Below, in pieces: positions 15,671 to 25,314 of a stretch of DNA of 64,000 bases (position 1 is the first letter of the stretch; every line of letters begins with the position of its first letter). The stretch is from the NCBI RefSeq assembly GCF_009720145.1, contig NZ_CP046253.1, positions 620,001 through 684,000 on the forward strand. The letters are read 5' to 3'. The DNA is from Sphingobium sp. CAP-1 (lineage in GTDB: Bacteria > Pseudomonadota > Alphaproteobacteria > Sphingomonadales > Sphingomonadaceae). Both the position numbers and the translations under genes were made by a program. Below the pieces are notes generated by a model. That model ran no database searches and had not been told where the DNA came from. It saw nothing but the letters and a program-made list of their open reading frames with translations.

Positions 15671-17308
15671 CTAGGCCCGGATCAGCAGCACGTCCACCAC
15701 CGGCTTCTTGCCGGTCCAGCGGGTCGCGGTGCGGCGCACGGCGAGGCGGATGCGTTCACGCAGCGCCTCTTCCTCCTGCGATCCCTTGGCGATGACCGAC
15801 GCGGCTTCATCGGCGGCTTCGGCGAGGAAGGCGGCCTTATCCTCCTCCACCGGCACGCCCTGGGTGCGCAGCGCGGGATCCCCGATCAGCTTGCCCTTGC
15901 GGTCCAGCGCCACCGCGACACTGATCTGGCCGTGCAGCGCGACCTTGCGCCGCTCGTTCATGGTCGATCCGTCGGCAGGCAGGATGACATCGCCGTCCAG
16001 CACCAGTCGGCCGGTATCTTCCTTGCCGATGATCTGCGGCGCGCCGGGGGCCAGGCGCAGCACATCGCCATTGGACTGGACCACCGCATGACGCAGGCCG
16101 CTGGCAATGCCGAGGCGCGCCTGTTCGGCCATGTGGCGGCGCTCGCCATGGACGGGGAGCAGGATGTCGGGGCGAATCCAGCGATACATCGCCTCCAGTT
16201 CGGGGCGACCGGGATGGCCCGATACATGAACCTCCGCCTGCCGATCCGTGACCATCAGGATATTCTTTTCCGCCAGCGCATTCTGAATACGGCCGATGGC
16301 GATTTCATTGCCGGGGATCTGCTTGGAGGAAAAGACAACCATGTCGCCCTCCGCCAGCTTGATCGGATGGCTGTCGAAGGCGATGCGGGACAGCGCGGCG
16401 CGCGCCTCTCCCTGGCCGCCGGTGGCGACGATCATCACGTCGCTGCGGGGCAACGCCATCGCGTCGTCCCAGTCGATCATCGGCGGGAAATCCTTGAGAT
16501 AGCCTGCCGCCTTGGCCGTGCTGATGATCCGGTCGAGCGAGCGGCCGGCGACGCAGAGCTTGCGCCCGGTCGCTGTCGCCACTTCACCCAGCGTCTGCAC
16601 GCGTGCGGCGTTGGAGGCGAAGGTCGTGACCAGCACCCGGCCCTTGGCCCCGGCGATGGTCTGCATCAGCCCTTCGCGCACATCACTTTCCGAGCCGCTG
16701 GCTTCGGAATTGAATACATTGGTGCTGTCGCACACCAGCGCCAGCACGCCCTCATCGCCGATCGCGGTCAATTCCGCCGGGGTCGAGGGCTGGCCGAGTA
16801 ACGGCGCCTCGTCCAGCTTCCAGTCGCCGGTGTGGAAGATGCGGCCGTGCGGGGTGTCGATCAGGACGGCATTGCCCTCCGGGATCGAATGGGCGAGCGG
16901 GACATAGCGGAAGCCGAACGGACCGAGCGCGAAGCTGCCTTCATTGTCGATGACGTTGAGTTCGACATCGCTGGTGAGGCCTTCCTCCTCCAGCTTCTGC
17001 CGGATGAGGCCAGCGGTGAAGGGCGTGGCATAGAGCGGCACGCCCAGATCCGCCGCCAGATAGGGGATCGCGCCGATATGATCCTCATGCCCATGGGTCA
17101 GCACGATGCCCAGCAGGTCGTCCTTGCGCTCCTCGATGAAGGACAGGTCGGGCAGAACCAGTTCCACGCCCGGATAGGCCGGATCGGCGAAGGTGAGGCC
17201 GAGATCGACCATCACCCATTTGCCCTGGCAGCCGTAAAGATTGACGTTCATGCCGATCTCGCCCGACCCGCCTAGGGCCAGAAAGAGCAGCTCATCCTTG
17301 GGTGTCAT
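15671..17308 (-). CDS. rnj: Ribonuclease J
   Basis: A 545-residue metallo-beta-lactamase/beta-CASP nuclease. The zinc motif HGHEDH is at residues 72-77, and family segments GSGEIGMNVNLYG, CDSTNVF, VVFSSKQIPGNE and HVSGHPGRPELEAMYRWIRP are present. RNase J performs 5'-3' exo- and endonucleolytic RNA processing, replacing part of the RNase E role in alphaproteobacteria. The ATG overlaps the coaX stop by four bases. Length is normal. Confidence 0.95.
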   Translation of the reverse strand: MTPKDELLFLALGGSGEIGMNVNLYGCQGKWVMVDLGLTFADPAYPGVELVLPDLSFIEERKDDLLGIVLTHGHEDHIGAIPYLAADLGVPLYATPFTAGLIRQKLEEEGLTSDVELNVIDNEGSFALGPFGFRYVPLAHSIPEGNAVLIDTPHGRIFHTGDWKLDEAPLLGQPSTPAELTAIGDEGVLALVCDSTNVFNSEASGSESDVREGLMQTIAGAKGRVLVTTFASNAARVQTLGEVATATGRKLCVAGRSLDRIISTAKAAGYLKDFPPMIDWDDAMALPRSDVMIVATGGQGEARAALSRIAFDSHPIKLAEGDMVVFSSKQIPGNEIAIGRIQNALAEKNILMVTDRQAEVHVSGHPGRPELEAMYRWIRPDILLPVHGERRHMAEQARLGIASGLRHAVVQSNGDVLRLAPGAPQIIGKEDTGRLVLDGDVILPADGSTMNERRKVALHGQISVAVALDRKGKLIGDPALRTQGVPVEEDKAAFLAEAADEAASVIAKGSQEEEALRERIRLAVRRTATRWTGKKPVVDVLLIRA

Positions 17309-18087
17309 TCTGTTTTCAAACTCCGTTCGTGCAACAGCGCCAATCCCAATATGGTCAGGTCCGGCGCGATCGCATCGAAAATATCGCTATTGTCATTGAA
17401 GAGGACCGCCAGCCCCCCCGTCGAAATTACCTTTGCAGGGCGGCCGATTTCCGCGCGCATCCGCGCCACCAGCCCCTCCATCATCGCCACATAGCCCCAG
17501 AATACGCCGATATGCATCTGCGCTTCGGTGGTGCGGCCGATCACCGATTTGCTGTCCGGCGGGGCGATCGCGATCTTGGGCAGCTTGGCCGCCGCCGCGA
17601 CGAGCGCATCGAGGGACAGGTTGATGCCCGGCGCGATGATCCCGCCCTTATAGGCGCCCTTATAGTCGATCACATCGAAGGTGGTCGCCGTGCCGAAATC
17701 GATCACGATCATGTCGCAGGCATAGAGATGGTGGGCGGCGATGGCGTTTACAACCCGATCGGCCCCGACCGAGGCCGGCTCCGCCACATCCAGTTCGATG
17801 CCCCAGTCCACCGGCGGCTGACCGGCAACCAGCGCGGGCGTCTTGAAATATTTCTCTGCCAGCACCTGAAGATTATGGAGCGCGCGCGGCACCACCGTCG
17901 CGATAATGACGGCATGGACATCGGTGATGGCATAGCCTTCCAGCATCAGAAGCTGGTTCAGCCAGACCGCATATTCGTCTGCCGTGCGGCGCGGATCGGT
18001 GGCGATGCGCCAGCGCGCGCGAATGTCCCGCCCGTCGAGCAGCGCGAAAACCACATTGGTATTGCCCGCGTCGATCGCGAGAAGCAT
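17305..18087 (-). CDS. coaX: Type III pantothenate kinase
   Basis: A 260-residue ASKHA-fold kinase that phosphorylates pantothenate in the first committed step of coenzyme A synthesis. The N-terminal phosphate loop DAGNTNVVFALLDG, PPVDWGIELDVAEPASVGAD, DFGTATTFDVID and GGIIAPGINLSLDAL are diagnostic. I chose ATG 18087 because conservation begins at MLLAIDAGNTN and GAGGG lies upstream; longer readings lack support. It sits between birA and rnj, a conserved trio after nuoN in sphingomonads. Confidence 0.94.
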   Translation of the reverse strand: MLLAIDAGNTNVVFALLDGRDIRARWRIATDPRRTADEYAVWLNQLLMLEGYAITDVHAVIIATVVPRALHNLQVLAEKYFKTPALVAGQPPVDWGIELDVAEPASVGADRVVNAIAAHHLYACDMIVIDFGTATTFDVIDYKGAYKGGIIAPGINLSLDALVAAAAKLPKIAIAPPDSKSVIGRTTEAQMHIGVFWGYVAMMEGLVARMRAEIGRPAKVISTGGLAVLFNDNSDIFDAIAPDLTILGLALLHERSLKTE

Positions 18088-18097
18088 GGCCGATCCC

Positions 18098-18805
18098 TCA
18101 GGTGAGAATGATGTCGCCGGCGTGAATGGCACGGCTTTCGCCGTTCGCCAAGCGCAGGATCAGCATTCCCTGCCGGTCGAGCGTGTCGAACGCGCCCTCC
18201 ACGACGGTACCGTCGGGCTGGACCACACGCATCGGCGTGCCGGTGGGATGGGCGTTGAGCAGCCAGTGGGCGCGGACGGGGTCCAGCCCCTGCGCGCGCC
18301 AGATGGCGAGCCAGTGGCCGAATATCTGCGCCAGCCGTTCGAGCAGCGCACCCGCCTCGGCATCGTTCGCGCCCTGTGCGGCGAGGCTGGTGACGGGGCG
18401 ATCGAGGCCGATTGGATGATCGGTAATGTTGATGCCAATGCCGATGACGATGGCGTCGCCGACCCGCTCCAGCAGGATGCCGGCGATCTTCGCGCCGTCG
18501 ACCAGCACATCATTAGGCCATTTTATCCGCGCTTGACCGGCGCACAGCGGGGCGACCAGCGCATGAACCGCATTGGCGGCGACCAGCGCCAGCGTATGGG
18601 GCAGCGGATCGGCCGCGCCGATGCGGACCAGGGTGGAGCAATAGAGATTGCCGGTCGGGCTTTCCCAGACGCGGCCCATACGCCCCCTGCCCCCGGTCTG
18701 ACGACCGGCGCGCAGCCAGCTACCGTCGGGTGCGCCCTGCTCCACCAACGCCAGCAGGTCTGCGTTGGTGGAGCCGGTTTCCTCGACGAAGCGAAGCAGG
18801 GTCAG
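18098..18805 (-). CDS. birA: Biotin-[acetyl-CoA-carboxylase] ligase, apparent CTG start
   Basis: A biotin protein ligase of about 235 residues without the DNA-binding domain. It has the AMP/biotin motif GRGRMGRVWESPTGNLY, KWPNDVLVDGAKIAGIL and GIGINI. The conserved entry motif EETGSTNADLL lies upstream of the first ATG/GTG/TTG codon in frame, and no such codon exists further upstream until well inside nuoN. CTG at 18805 overlaps the nuoN stop TGA as CTGA, analogous to the common ATGA coupling, and gives a normal-length protein. The start is therefore probably non-canonical. It attaches biotin to the acetyl-CoA carboxylase carrier protein. Confidence 0.88.
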   Translation of the reverse strand: MTLLRFVEETGSTNADLLALVEQGAPDGSWLRAGRQTGGRGRMGRVWESPTGNLYCSTLVRIGAADPLPHTLALVAANAVHALVAPLCAGQARIKWPNDVLVDGAKIAGILLERVGDAIVIGIGINITDHPIGLDRPVTSLAAQGANDAEAGALLERLAQIFGHWLAIWRAQGLDPVRAHWLLNAHPTGTPMRVVQPDGTVVEGAFDTLDRQGMLILRLANGESRAIHAGDIILT

Positions 18806-20238
18806 AACAGCGACGCCGCGGCGGCGGCGCTCGCCTTGTCCAGCACGGGGTTGAGCAGATAGCCCAGCACGATCACCACGGCGCAGGCCGTCAGGATGAC
18901 ATTTTCGACCGCCCCGCCCTTCGCCTCATAGGCGACGGCCGGTTCATCGAAATACATCGTCTTGATGATCTTGAGATAATAGAAGGCGCCAATCACCGAA
19001 GCCGCGATACCGAAGGCGGCGAGCGCGGTCAGACCCGCGGCGACCGCGGCGTCGAACACCAGGAACTTCGCCCAGAAGCCGAAGAGCGGCGGGATGCCGG
19101 CCATCGAGAACATGAAGATGGCGAGCGCGGCGGCCAGACCCTTGCGCGACTGCGACAGGCCCGCGAGGCTGGCAATCGTCTCGACCGGTTTGCCGTCGGC
19201 ATCGCGCATTTGCAGGATGCAGGCGAAGGCGCCGATCGTCATCAGCACATAGATGGCCATATAGCTCATCGTGCCGGCGACACCGGCGGGCGTGCCGGCG
19301 GCAAGGCCGATCAGCGCGAAGCCGACATTGTTGATCGACGAATAGGCCATCAGCCGCTTGATGTTGGTCTGGCCAATGGCAGCGACCGCACCGAACAGGA
19401 TCGAGGCAAGCGCGACGAAGATCACGATCTGCTGCCAGTCCAGCCCGGCCGGGCCGAGCGCTTCGATCGCGACGCGCACGGTCAGGCCGATCGCGGCGAC
19501 CTTGGGCGCGCTGCCGAAGAAGGCGGTGACGGGCGTGGGCGCGCCTTCATAAACGTCGGGCGTCCACATGTGGAACGGCACCGCGCTGATCTTGAACGCC
19601 AAACCGCTGAGCAGGAACACCATGCCGAACAGTTCGCCCTTCGACACGCCATCGCCCATGGCGACCGCGATACCGTCAAACGCGGTCGTGCCGGTGAAGC
19701 CGTAGAGCAAGGCCGCGCCATAGAGCAGGATGCCGCTCGCCAGCGAACCGAGGACGAAATATTTCAGGCCCGCTTCCGACGACCGTTCATCCTGGCGCAT
19801 GAAGCTGGCCAGAACGTAGGAGGCGAGGCTGTTCATCTCCAGACCGACATAGAGGGTCAGCAGGTCGCCCGCCGACACCATCATGCCCATGCCGATGGCG
19901 GCGAACAGGATCAGCACCGGATATTCGGGGCGCGGATGACCACCAACCGAGAAGAAGCGCGGCGCGAGCAGGATCGCGGCGGCGGCGGCGACATAGATCA
20001 GCGCCTTGGCAAAGGCCGAGAAGGCATCGGCGCGGACCAGACCGTCAAAGGCGTCCGGTCCATGGGCCAGCGAGCAGGGCAGCGCCACGCCCGCACCGAT
20101 CAGCACCAGCACCGACAAGGCGTTGACGAGCCGGGCCGAGCCGTCGCCGCCATAGGCCGCGACGAGCATCAGGATCAGGCCACCCGCCGTCAGGATGAGT
20201 TCCGGCAGGACCGCCAGAAGGGAAGCGGAGTCAATCAT
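18802..20238 (-). CDS. nuoN: NADH-quinone oxidoreductase subunit N
   Basis: A 478-residue polytopic membrane protein, one of the three antiporter-like proton-pumping subunits of complex I. About 13-14 hydrophobic helices and the conserved FKISAVPFHMWTPDVYEGAP and LMAYSSINNVGFALIGL segments, with the transport lysines, are visible. Its start shares one base with the nuoM stop. It is the last nuo gene; birA follows with a four-base overlap. Confidence 0.96.
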   Translation of the reverse strand: MIDSASLLAVLPELILTAGGLILMLVAAYGGDGSARLVNALSVLVLIGAGVALPCSLAHGPDAFDGLVRADAFSAFAKALIYVAAAAAILLAPRFFSVGGHPRPEYPVLILFAAIGMGMMVSAGDLLTLYVGLEMNSLASYVLASFMRQDERSSEAGLKYFVLGSLASGILLYGAALLYGFTGTTAFDGIAVAMGDGVSKGELFGMVFLLSGLAFKISAVPFHMWTPDVYEGAPTPVTAFFGSAPKVAAIGLTVRVAIEALGPAGLDWQQIVIFVALASILFGAVAAIGQTNIKRLMAYSSINNVGFALIGLAAGTPAGVAGTMSYMAIYVLMTIGAFACILQMRDADGKPVETIASLAGLSQSRKGLAAALAIFMFSMAGIPPLFGFWAKFLVFDAAVAAGLTALAAFGIAASVIGAFYYLKIIKTMYFDEPAVAYEAKGGAVENVILTACAVVIVLGYLLNPVLDKASAAAAASLF

Positions 20239-21803
20239 CAGTGCGCCTCCCCCGACGCTTTTTCATGAGTCATTGCGGATGCTTCTTCATGATGGCCCTC
20301 GCCCGCAGGCTTGGGCGCACCCATCTTGATCTTGGAATCTCCTGCGGGAGCCGCAGGGGCGAGGCGCGCTTCAAGCGCATGGATGTCCGCGCGCATCGGA
20401 GCGAGGAAGCTTTCCGGGTAGACGCCCATCCACAGGACAGCGGCGGCGATCGGCGCGAGCAGCCAGATTTCCCGGCCCGAAAGATCAGGCATGGCGGCGG
20501 CGTCGGTATTGACCTGATCGCCATAGCAGATGCGGCGATAGAGGTAGAGCATATAGGCCGCGCCCAGAATGATGCCCGTGGTGCAGACCAGCGCCACCCA
20601 GCTCGACGCCTGATAGATGCCCATCAGCGACAGGAATTCGCCCACGAAATTGGACGTGCCGGGCAGACCGACCGACGCCATGGTGAACAGCATGAACAGG
20701 GTCGCATATTTCGGCATGTTGATGCTGAGGCCGCCATAGCGGGCGATCTCGCGGGTGTGGAGACGATCATAGATGACGCCGACGCACAGGAACAGCGCGC
20801 CCGACACCAGACCATGGCCCAGCATGACCATCATCGCGCCTTCGATACCCGCCTGATTGAAGGCGAACAGGCCGACGGTGACGATCGCCATATGCGCGAC
20901 CGACGAGTAAGCGATCAGCTTCTTCATGTCGGACTGAACGAGCGCGACGAGGCTGGTATAGACCACCGCGACCATCGACAGACCCCAGACCCATGGCGCA
21001 AGCTGCGCCGAGGCTTCGGGGAACATCGGCAGCGAGAAGCGGATGAAGCCATAGCCGCCCATCTTCAGCAGCACGCCCGCCAGGATGACCGAACCAGCGG
21101 TCGGCGCCTGAACGTGCGCGTCAGGCAACCAGGTGTGGACCGGCCACATCGGCATCTTGACGGCGAAGCTGGCGAAGAAGGCCAGGAACAGCCAGGTCTG
21201 GACATGCGGATCGAAATTATAGGCCATCAGGGCCGGAATTTCGGTCGTGCCCGCCTCATGCACCATCCACATCATCGCGATCAGCATCAGGACCGAGCCG
21301 AGCAACGTGTAGAGGAAGAATTTATAGGAGGCGTAGATACGCTCGCTGCCACCCCAGATGCCGATGATCAGATACATCGGGATCAGGCCGGCTTCGAACA
21401 TGATGTAGAAAAGGTAGAGATCCTGCGCCGTAAAGACGCCGATCATCAGCACCTCCATGAACAGGAAGGCCGCCATATATTCGCCGACGCGCTTGGTGAT
21501 CGCGTTCCAGCTCGCGCCGATACAGATCGGCATCAGGAACACGGTCAGCGCGATCAGCATCAGGGCGATACCGTCGATACCCAGCGCCCAGGCGAAGCGC
21601 CCGAAGATCGGATGATATTCCTGGAACTGCCACTGGAGACCGCCCTGGTCGAAATTCGCCCAGAGCGCGATACCCAGCACCAGATCGACCAGCGTGGCGA
21701 TCAGTGCGATCCAGCGCGCGGTGTTGGCGCCCGCGAAGAGACAGGCGATGGCCCCCGCCATCGGCACTGCCATCATCAGGGAAAGGATGGGGAAGCCGTC
21801 CAT
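20238..21803 (-). CDS. nuoM: NADH-quinone oxidoreductase subunit M
   Basis: A 521-residue antiporter-like membrane subunit of complex I with about 14 helices. FAVKMPMWPVHTWLPDAHV and KKLIAYSSVAHMAIVTVGL carry the residues of the proton channel. After the last helix it has an unusual soluble tail of about 50 residues rich in Ala, Pro, His and Glu, beyond the usual core length. It overlaps nuoL and nuoN at single bases, indicating coupled translation. Confidence 0.96.
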   Translation of the reverse strand: MDGFPILSLMMAVPMAGAIACLFAGANTARWIALIATLVDLVLGIALWANFDQGGLQWQFQEYHPIFGRFAWALGIDGIALMLIALTVFLMPICIGASWNAITKRVGEYMAAFLFMEVLMIGVFTAQDLYLFYIMFEAGLIPMYLIIGIWGGSERIYASYKFFLYTLLGSVLMLIAMMWMVHEAGTTEIPALMAYNFDPHVQTWLFLAFFASFAVKMPMWPVHTWLPDAHVQAPTAGSVILAGVLLKMGGYGFIRFSLPMFPEASAQLAPWVWGLSMVAVVYTSLVALVQSDMKKLIAYSSVAHMAIVTVGLFAFNQAGIEGAMMVMLGHGLVSGALFLCVGVIYDRLHTREIARYGGLSINMPKYATLFMLFTMASVGLPGTSNFVGEFLSLMGIYQASSWVALVCTTGIILGAAYMLYLYRRICYGDQVNTDAAAMPDLSGREIWLLAPIAAAVLWMGVYPESFLAPMRADIHALEARLAPAAPAGDSKIKMGAPKPAGEGHHEEASAMTHEKASGEAH

Positions 21804-23875
21804 TATCGTGTCATCGCCCAGGTTGCAGCCGCGGCGAGCCCGATGAGCATCACCAGCGCGTAGGTGTAGAGGTAGCCGGACTGAAGCCGACGGGTGATCT
21901 TGTTGCCCTGCACGACCAGAGCAGCCAGGCCGTTCGGCCCGAAGCGGTCAATGAAGCCGACATCACCGAACTTCCAGAAGAAGCGGCCGATGGCGAAGGC
22001 GGGCCTGACGAACAGGAAGTGATACAGTTCGTCGAAATACCACTTGTTCAGCAGGAACTGGTAGAGCGCACCAAAGGTGGCGACGAAGCGCTTCGGCCAG
22101 TCGGTGTTCTTGATATAGGCCAGCCAGGCGATGACCAGACCGGTCAGCATCACGGTGAACGGACCGAACTTGACCCAGGTCGGCACTTCATGCGCGGCGT
22201 GCATCAGATGGCTGTCGAACGCGAGCGCGCCCTTCCAGAATTCGATGCCGCCTTCCGGGCCGATGAACTGATCGTGGAACAGGAAGCCGGCGAACACCGC
22301 GCCCAGGCTCAGCACCACCAAAGGCAGCAGCATGACCCAGGGGCTTTCATGCGGGTGATAGCCCGCCGTGCCGGTGACTTCTTCGCCATGATGACCATGA
22401 TCGTCATGACCGTGGCCGTGCGCGGCATGGCCGTGATCATCATGCGCGGTTTCTTCTTCCGCCGTCTCATGATGGCCGTGAACGGCGTGCTGGATATGCT
22501 CCGACGCGGCCCAGCGCGGCGTGCCGAAGAAGGTCAGGAACACCAGACGCCAACTGTAGAAGCTGGTGAGCAGTGCGGCGAAGATGCCGACATAATAAGC
22601 GCCGATGCCTGCCCCGCCAGCGGCGAAGGCTGCTTCGAGGATGCCGTCCTTCGAATAGAAGCCGGCAAAACCCACGCCGACGAGCGGCAGACCGACGCCG
22701 GTGATGGCGAGCGTGCCCAGCGTCATCGTCCAGAAGGTGATCGGGATCTCCTTCCGCAGGCCGCCATAATAACGCATGTCCTGCTCATGGTGCATCGCAT
22801 GGATGACCGAACCGGCTCCGAGGAACAGCAGCGCCTTGAAGAAGGCATGGGTGAACAGGTGGAACATCGCCGCGCCATAGGCGCCAACGCCCGCCGCGAA
22901 GAACATATAGCCGAGCTGCGAACAGGTCGAATAGGCGATGACGCGCTTGATGTCGGTCTGCACCGTGCCGACGGTCGCGGCGAACAGACAGGTCGCGGCA
23001 CCGACATAGGTGACGACGTGCAGCGCGGTTTCCGAGGTTTCGAACATCGGCGACAGGCGGCACACCATGAACACGCCCGCCGTCACCATGGTCGCCGCGT
23101 GGATCAGCGCCGACACCGGGGTCGGGCCTTCCATCGCGTCCGGCAGCCAGGTGTGGAGGCCGAGTTGGGCCGATTTACCCATCGCGCCAACGAACAGCAG
23201 CAGGCACAGGACGGTCATCGTGTCGAAACGATGGCCGAGGAAGCCGATGGTCGAACCGGCCATCGACGGCGCGGCGGCCAGAATTTCGGGGATCGAGATG
23301 GTGTTGAACACCAGATAGGTGCCGAAAATGCCCATCATGAAACCAAGGTCGCCGACGCGGTTGACGACGAACGCCTTGATCGCGGCGGCGTTGGCGCTGG
23401 GCTTGCGGAACCAGAAACCGATGAGGAGGTAGGAGGCAAGGCCCACGCCTTCCCAGCCGAAGAACATCTGAAGCAGGTTGTTCGCCGTCACGAGCATCAG
23501 CATCGCGAAGGTGAAGAGCGACAGATAGGCGAAGAAGCGCGGCTGATCCGGCTCCTCGTCCATATAGCCCCAGCTATAGAGGTGGACGAGGCTGGAGACG
23601 CTGGTGATGACCACCAGCATGACCGCTGTCATCGTGTCGACGCGCAGCGCCCACTTGGCGTCGAAGCTGCCGCTTTCGATCCAGGTGAAGAGCGGCGTAA
23701 CCGAAGCCTCGGCGTGGCCGGTCAGGAAGGGAATGAAGATCGCCCAGCTCATGGCGCAGGCTGCGAACAGCGCGCCGGTGGTGACGATCTTGGCCGGCAG
23801 CTTGCCAAGAGCCTTGTTGCCAAGGCCCGCAATGGCAGCAGCCAGCAGCGGAAGAAGGACGATAAGCTGGATCAT
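21803..23875 (-). CDS. nuoL: NADH-quinone oxidoreductase subunit L, with His-rich loop
   Basis: A 690-residue proton-pumping subunit with the antiporter core (GWEGVGLASYLLIGFWF, GKSAQLGLHTWLPDAMEGPT, IKRVIAYSTCSQLGYMF) and the C-terminal lateral helix region. Between two late membrane helices it carries a loop with sixteen histidines in about fifty residues, encoded at 22346-22499 and rich in DDHGH and HGHGH. The loop length is within reach of other NuoL proteins, but the histidine density is unusual and could bind metal. The complex sits in the cytoplasmic membrane. Confidence 0.96.
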   Translation of the reverse strand: MIQLIVLLPLLAAAIAGLGNKALGKLPAKIVTTGALFAACAMSWAIFIPFLTGHAEASVTPLFTWIESGSFDAKWALRVDTMTAVMLVVITSVSSLVHLYSWGYMDEEPDQPRFFAYLSLFTFAMLMLVTANNLLQMFFGWEGVGLASYLLIGFWFRKPSANAAAIKAFVVNRVGDLGFMMGIFGTYLVFNTISIPEILAAAPSMAGSTIGFLGHRFDTMTVLCLLLFVGAMGKSAQLGLHTWLPDAMEGPTPVSALIHAATMVTAGVFMVCRLSPMFETSETALHVVTYVGAATCLFAATVGTVQTDIKRVIAYSTCSQLGYMFFAAGVGAYGAAMFHLFTHAFFKALLFLGAGSVIHAMHHEQDMRYYGGLRKEIPITFWTMTLGTLAITGVGLPLVGVGFAGFYSKDGILEAAFAAGGAGIGAYYVGIFAALLTSFYSWRLVFLTFFGTPRWAASEHIQHAVHGHHETAEEETAHDDHGHAAHGHGHDDHGHHGEEVTGTAGYHPHESPWVMLLPLVVLSLGAVFAGFLFHDQFIGPEGGIEFWKGALAFDSHLMHAAHEVPTWVKFGPFTVMLTGLVIAWLAYIKNTDWPKRFVATFGALYQFLLNKWYFDELYHFLFVRPAFAIGRFFWKFGDVGFIDRFGPNGLAALVVQGNKITRRLQSGYLYTYALVMLIGLAAAATWAMTR

Positions 23876-23885
23876 GGGGTCAGTC

Positions 23886-24191
23886 TCAGCCCTTCATCCG
23901 GTTGACATCGTCGACGGCGATGGTGCCGCGACCACGGAAGTAAATGACGAGGATGGCGAGGCCGATGGCCGCTTCACCCGCCGCGACGGTCAGCACGAAC
24001 ATCGAGAATACCTGGCCTACCAGATCGCCCAGAAAGGCGCTGAAAGCGACGAGGTTGATGTTCACGCTGAGGAGGATCAGTTCGATCGCCATCAGGATGA
24101 TGATGACATTCTTGCGGTTGATGAAGATGCCCAGCACCCCCATCACGAAGAGGATGGCGCTGACCACCATATAATGTTGAAGGCCGATCAC
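23886..24191 (-). CDS. nuoK: NADH-quinone oxidoreductase subunit K
   Basis: A 101-residue membrane subunit with three helices and the conserved MAIELILLSVNINLVAF segment carrying the proton-pathway glutamates. I chose a GTG start at 24191 that overlaps the nuoJ stop (GTGA) and gives the standard NuoK length, beginning GLQHYMVVSAIL; the longer frame has no family support. Confidence 0.95.
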   Translation of the reverse strand: MIGLQHYMVVSAILFVMGVLGIFINRKNVIIILMAIELILLSVNINLVAFSAFLGDLVGQVFSMFVLTVAAGEAAIGLAILVIYFRGRGTIAVDDVNRMKG

Positions 24192-24799
24192 AGCTCCACC
24201 CCCTGCCCCACGGGCTGATTGATATTGCGGACCGCATCCTGCGGACGACGGCGGTTCTGCCGGGCGATATTCTGGCCCTTCACACCGCCACGGGCACGAT
24301 GCGTCAGGACGATCGCACCGATCATGGCGACCAGCAGGACGATGCCCGCCGCTTCGAACAGGAAGATGTAGCGGGTGTAGAGGATCGCACCGATCGCCTG
24401 GATGTTGGTCAGTTCCGGGTTGGCCGGCGCGGCGCGCTGCGCCAGTTCGATCGGGCCGGCGCTCCACAGGCCGATGCCCAGGATGATTTCCGCCAGCAGC
24501 ACCAGCGCGATCAGCAGGCCGAAGGGCAGGTAGCTGACAAAACCGGCGCGCAGTTCGGCGAAGTCGATGTCGAGCATCATGACGACGAACAGGAACAGCA
24601 CCGCGACCGCGCCGACATAGACGATGACAAGCAGCATCGCGATAAATTCGGCGCCGAGCAGAACCATCAGGCCCGCCGCGTTGAAAAAGGCCAGGATCAG
24701 CCAGAGGACCGAATGGACCGGGTTGCGCGACAATATCGTGAGCGCGCCGCTGCTCACCACCAGAATGGCGAACAGGTAGAAGGCGATTACGTGGATCAC
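24188..24799 (-). CDS. nuoJ: NADH-quinone oxidoreductase subunit J
   Basis: A 203-residue membrane subunit with five helices; SRNPVHSVLWLILAFFNAAG and LLVIVYVGAVAVLFLFVVMM are typical. A GTG start at 24799 gives the normal N-terminus VIHVIAFYLFAILVV. AGGGG lies about eleven bases upstream. The C-terminus ends in an Arg/Gln-rich cytoplasmic tail and overlaps nuoK. Confidence 0.94.
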   Translation of the reverse strand: MIHVIAFYLFAILVVSSGALTILSRNPVHSVLWLILAFFNAAGLMVLLGAEFIAMLLVIVYVGAVAVLFLFVVMMLDIDFAELRAGFVSYLPFGLLIALVLLAEIILGIGLWSAGPIELAQRAAPANPELTNIQAIGAILYTRYIFLFEAAGIVLLVAMIGAIVLTHRARGGVKGQNIARQNRRRPQDAVRNINQPVGQGVEL

Positions 24800-24828
24800 A
24801 GGATCATATTCCCCTTGATGCCGGCGGC

Positions 24829-25314
24829 TTAACGATAGGGTGCATCGGCGGCAAGATTGGCAGCGATGGCTCGCTCCCACTTGTCGCCATTTTCCAGGAG
24901 CTTGGCCTTGTCGTAGATCAGCTCCTCACGGGTTTCGGTCGCGAACTCGAAGTTCGGGCCTTCCACGACCGCATCCACCGGGCAGGCTTCCTGACAGAAG
25001 CCGCAATAGATGCACTTGGTCATGTCGATGTCGTAGCGCGTGGTGCGGCGGCTGCCATCTTCGCGCGGCTGCGCCTCGATGGTGATCGCCTGCGCCGGAC
25101 AAATGGCCTCGCACAGCTTGCACGCGATGCAGCGTTCTTCCCCGTTGGGATAGCGACGCAGCGCATGTTCACCCCGGAACCGCGGCGAAATCGGGTTCTT
25201 TTCATAGGGGTAGTTGATCGTCGCCTTGGGCTTGAAAAAATATTTCAAGGTCAGCCAGTGCGCCTTCACAAACTCCCAGAGGGTGAAGCTTTTGATGTAG
25301 TAACCGAGGCTCAT
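24829..25314 (-). CDS. nuoI: NADH-quinone oxidoreductase subunit I (two [4Fe-4S])
   Basis: A 161-residue ferredoxin-like subunit with two cluster motifs, CIACKLCEAICPAQ and CIYCGFCQEACPVD, which ligate clusters N6a and N6b on the path to quinone. The N-terminal amphipathic helix region (LKYFFKPKATINYPYEKNP) is normal. Its start overlaps the nuoH stop by four bases. Confidence 0.97.
   Translation of the reverse strand: MSLGYYIKSFTLWEFVKAHWLTLKYFFKPKATINYPYEKNPISPRFRGEHALRRYPNGEERCIACKLCEAICPAQAITIEAQPREDGSRRTTRYDIDMTKCIYCGFCQEACPVDAVVEGPNFEFATETREELIYDKAKLLENGDKWERAIAANLAADAPYR

Noticed and set aside
18730..20268. Long plus-strand frame (over 500 codons) antisense to nuoN
   Set aside because: It is His/Asp/Arg/Gln-rich low-complexity translation, the usual shadow of a high-GC membrane-protein gene; nuoN itself is unambiguous. 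Similar shadows cover nuoM, nuoL, nuoG, nuoF and nuoD.
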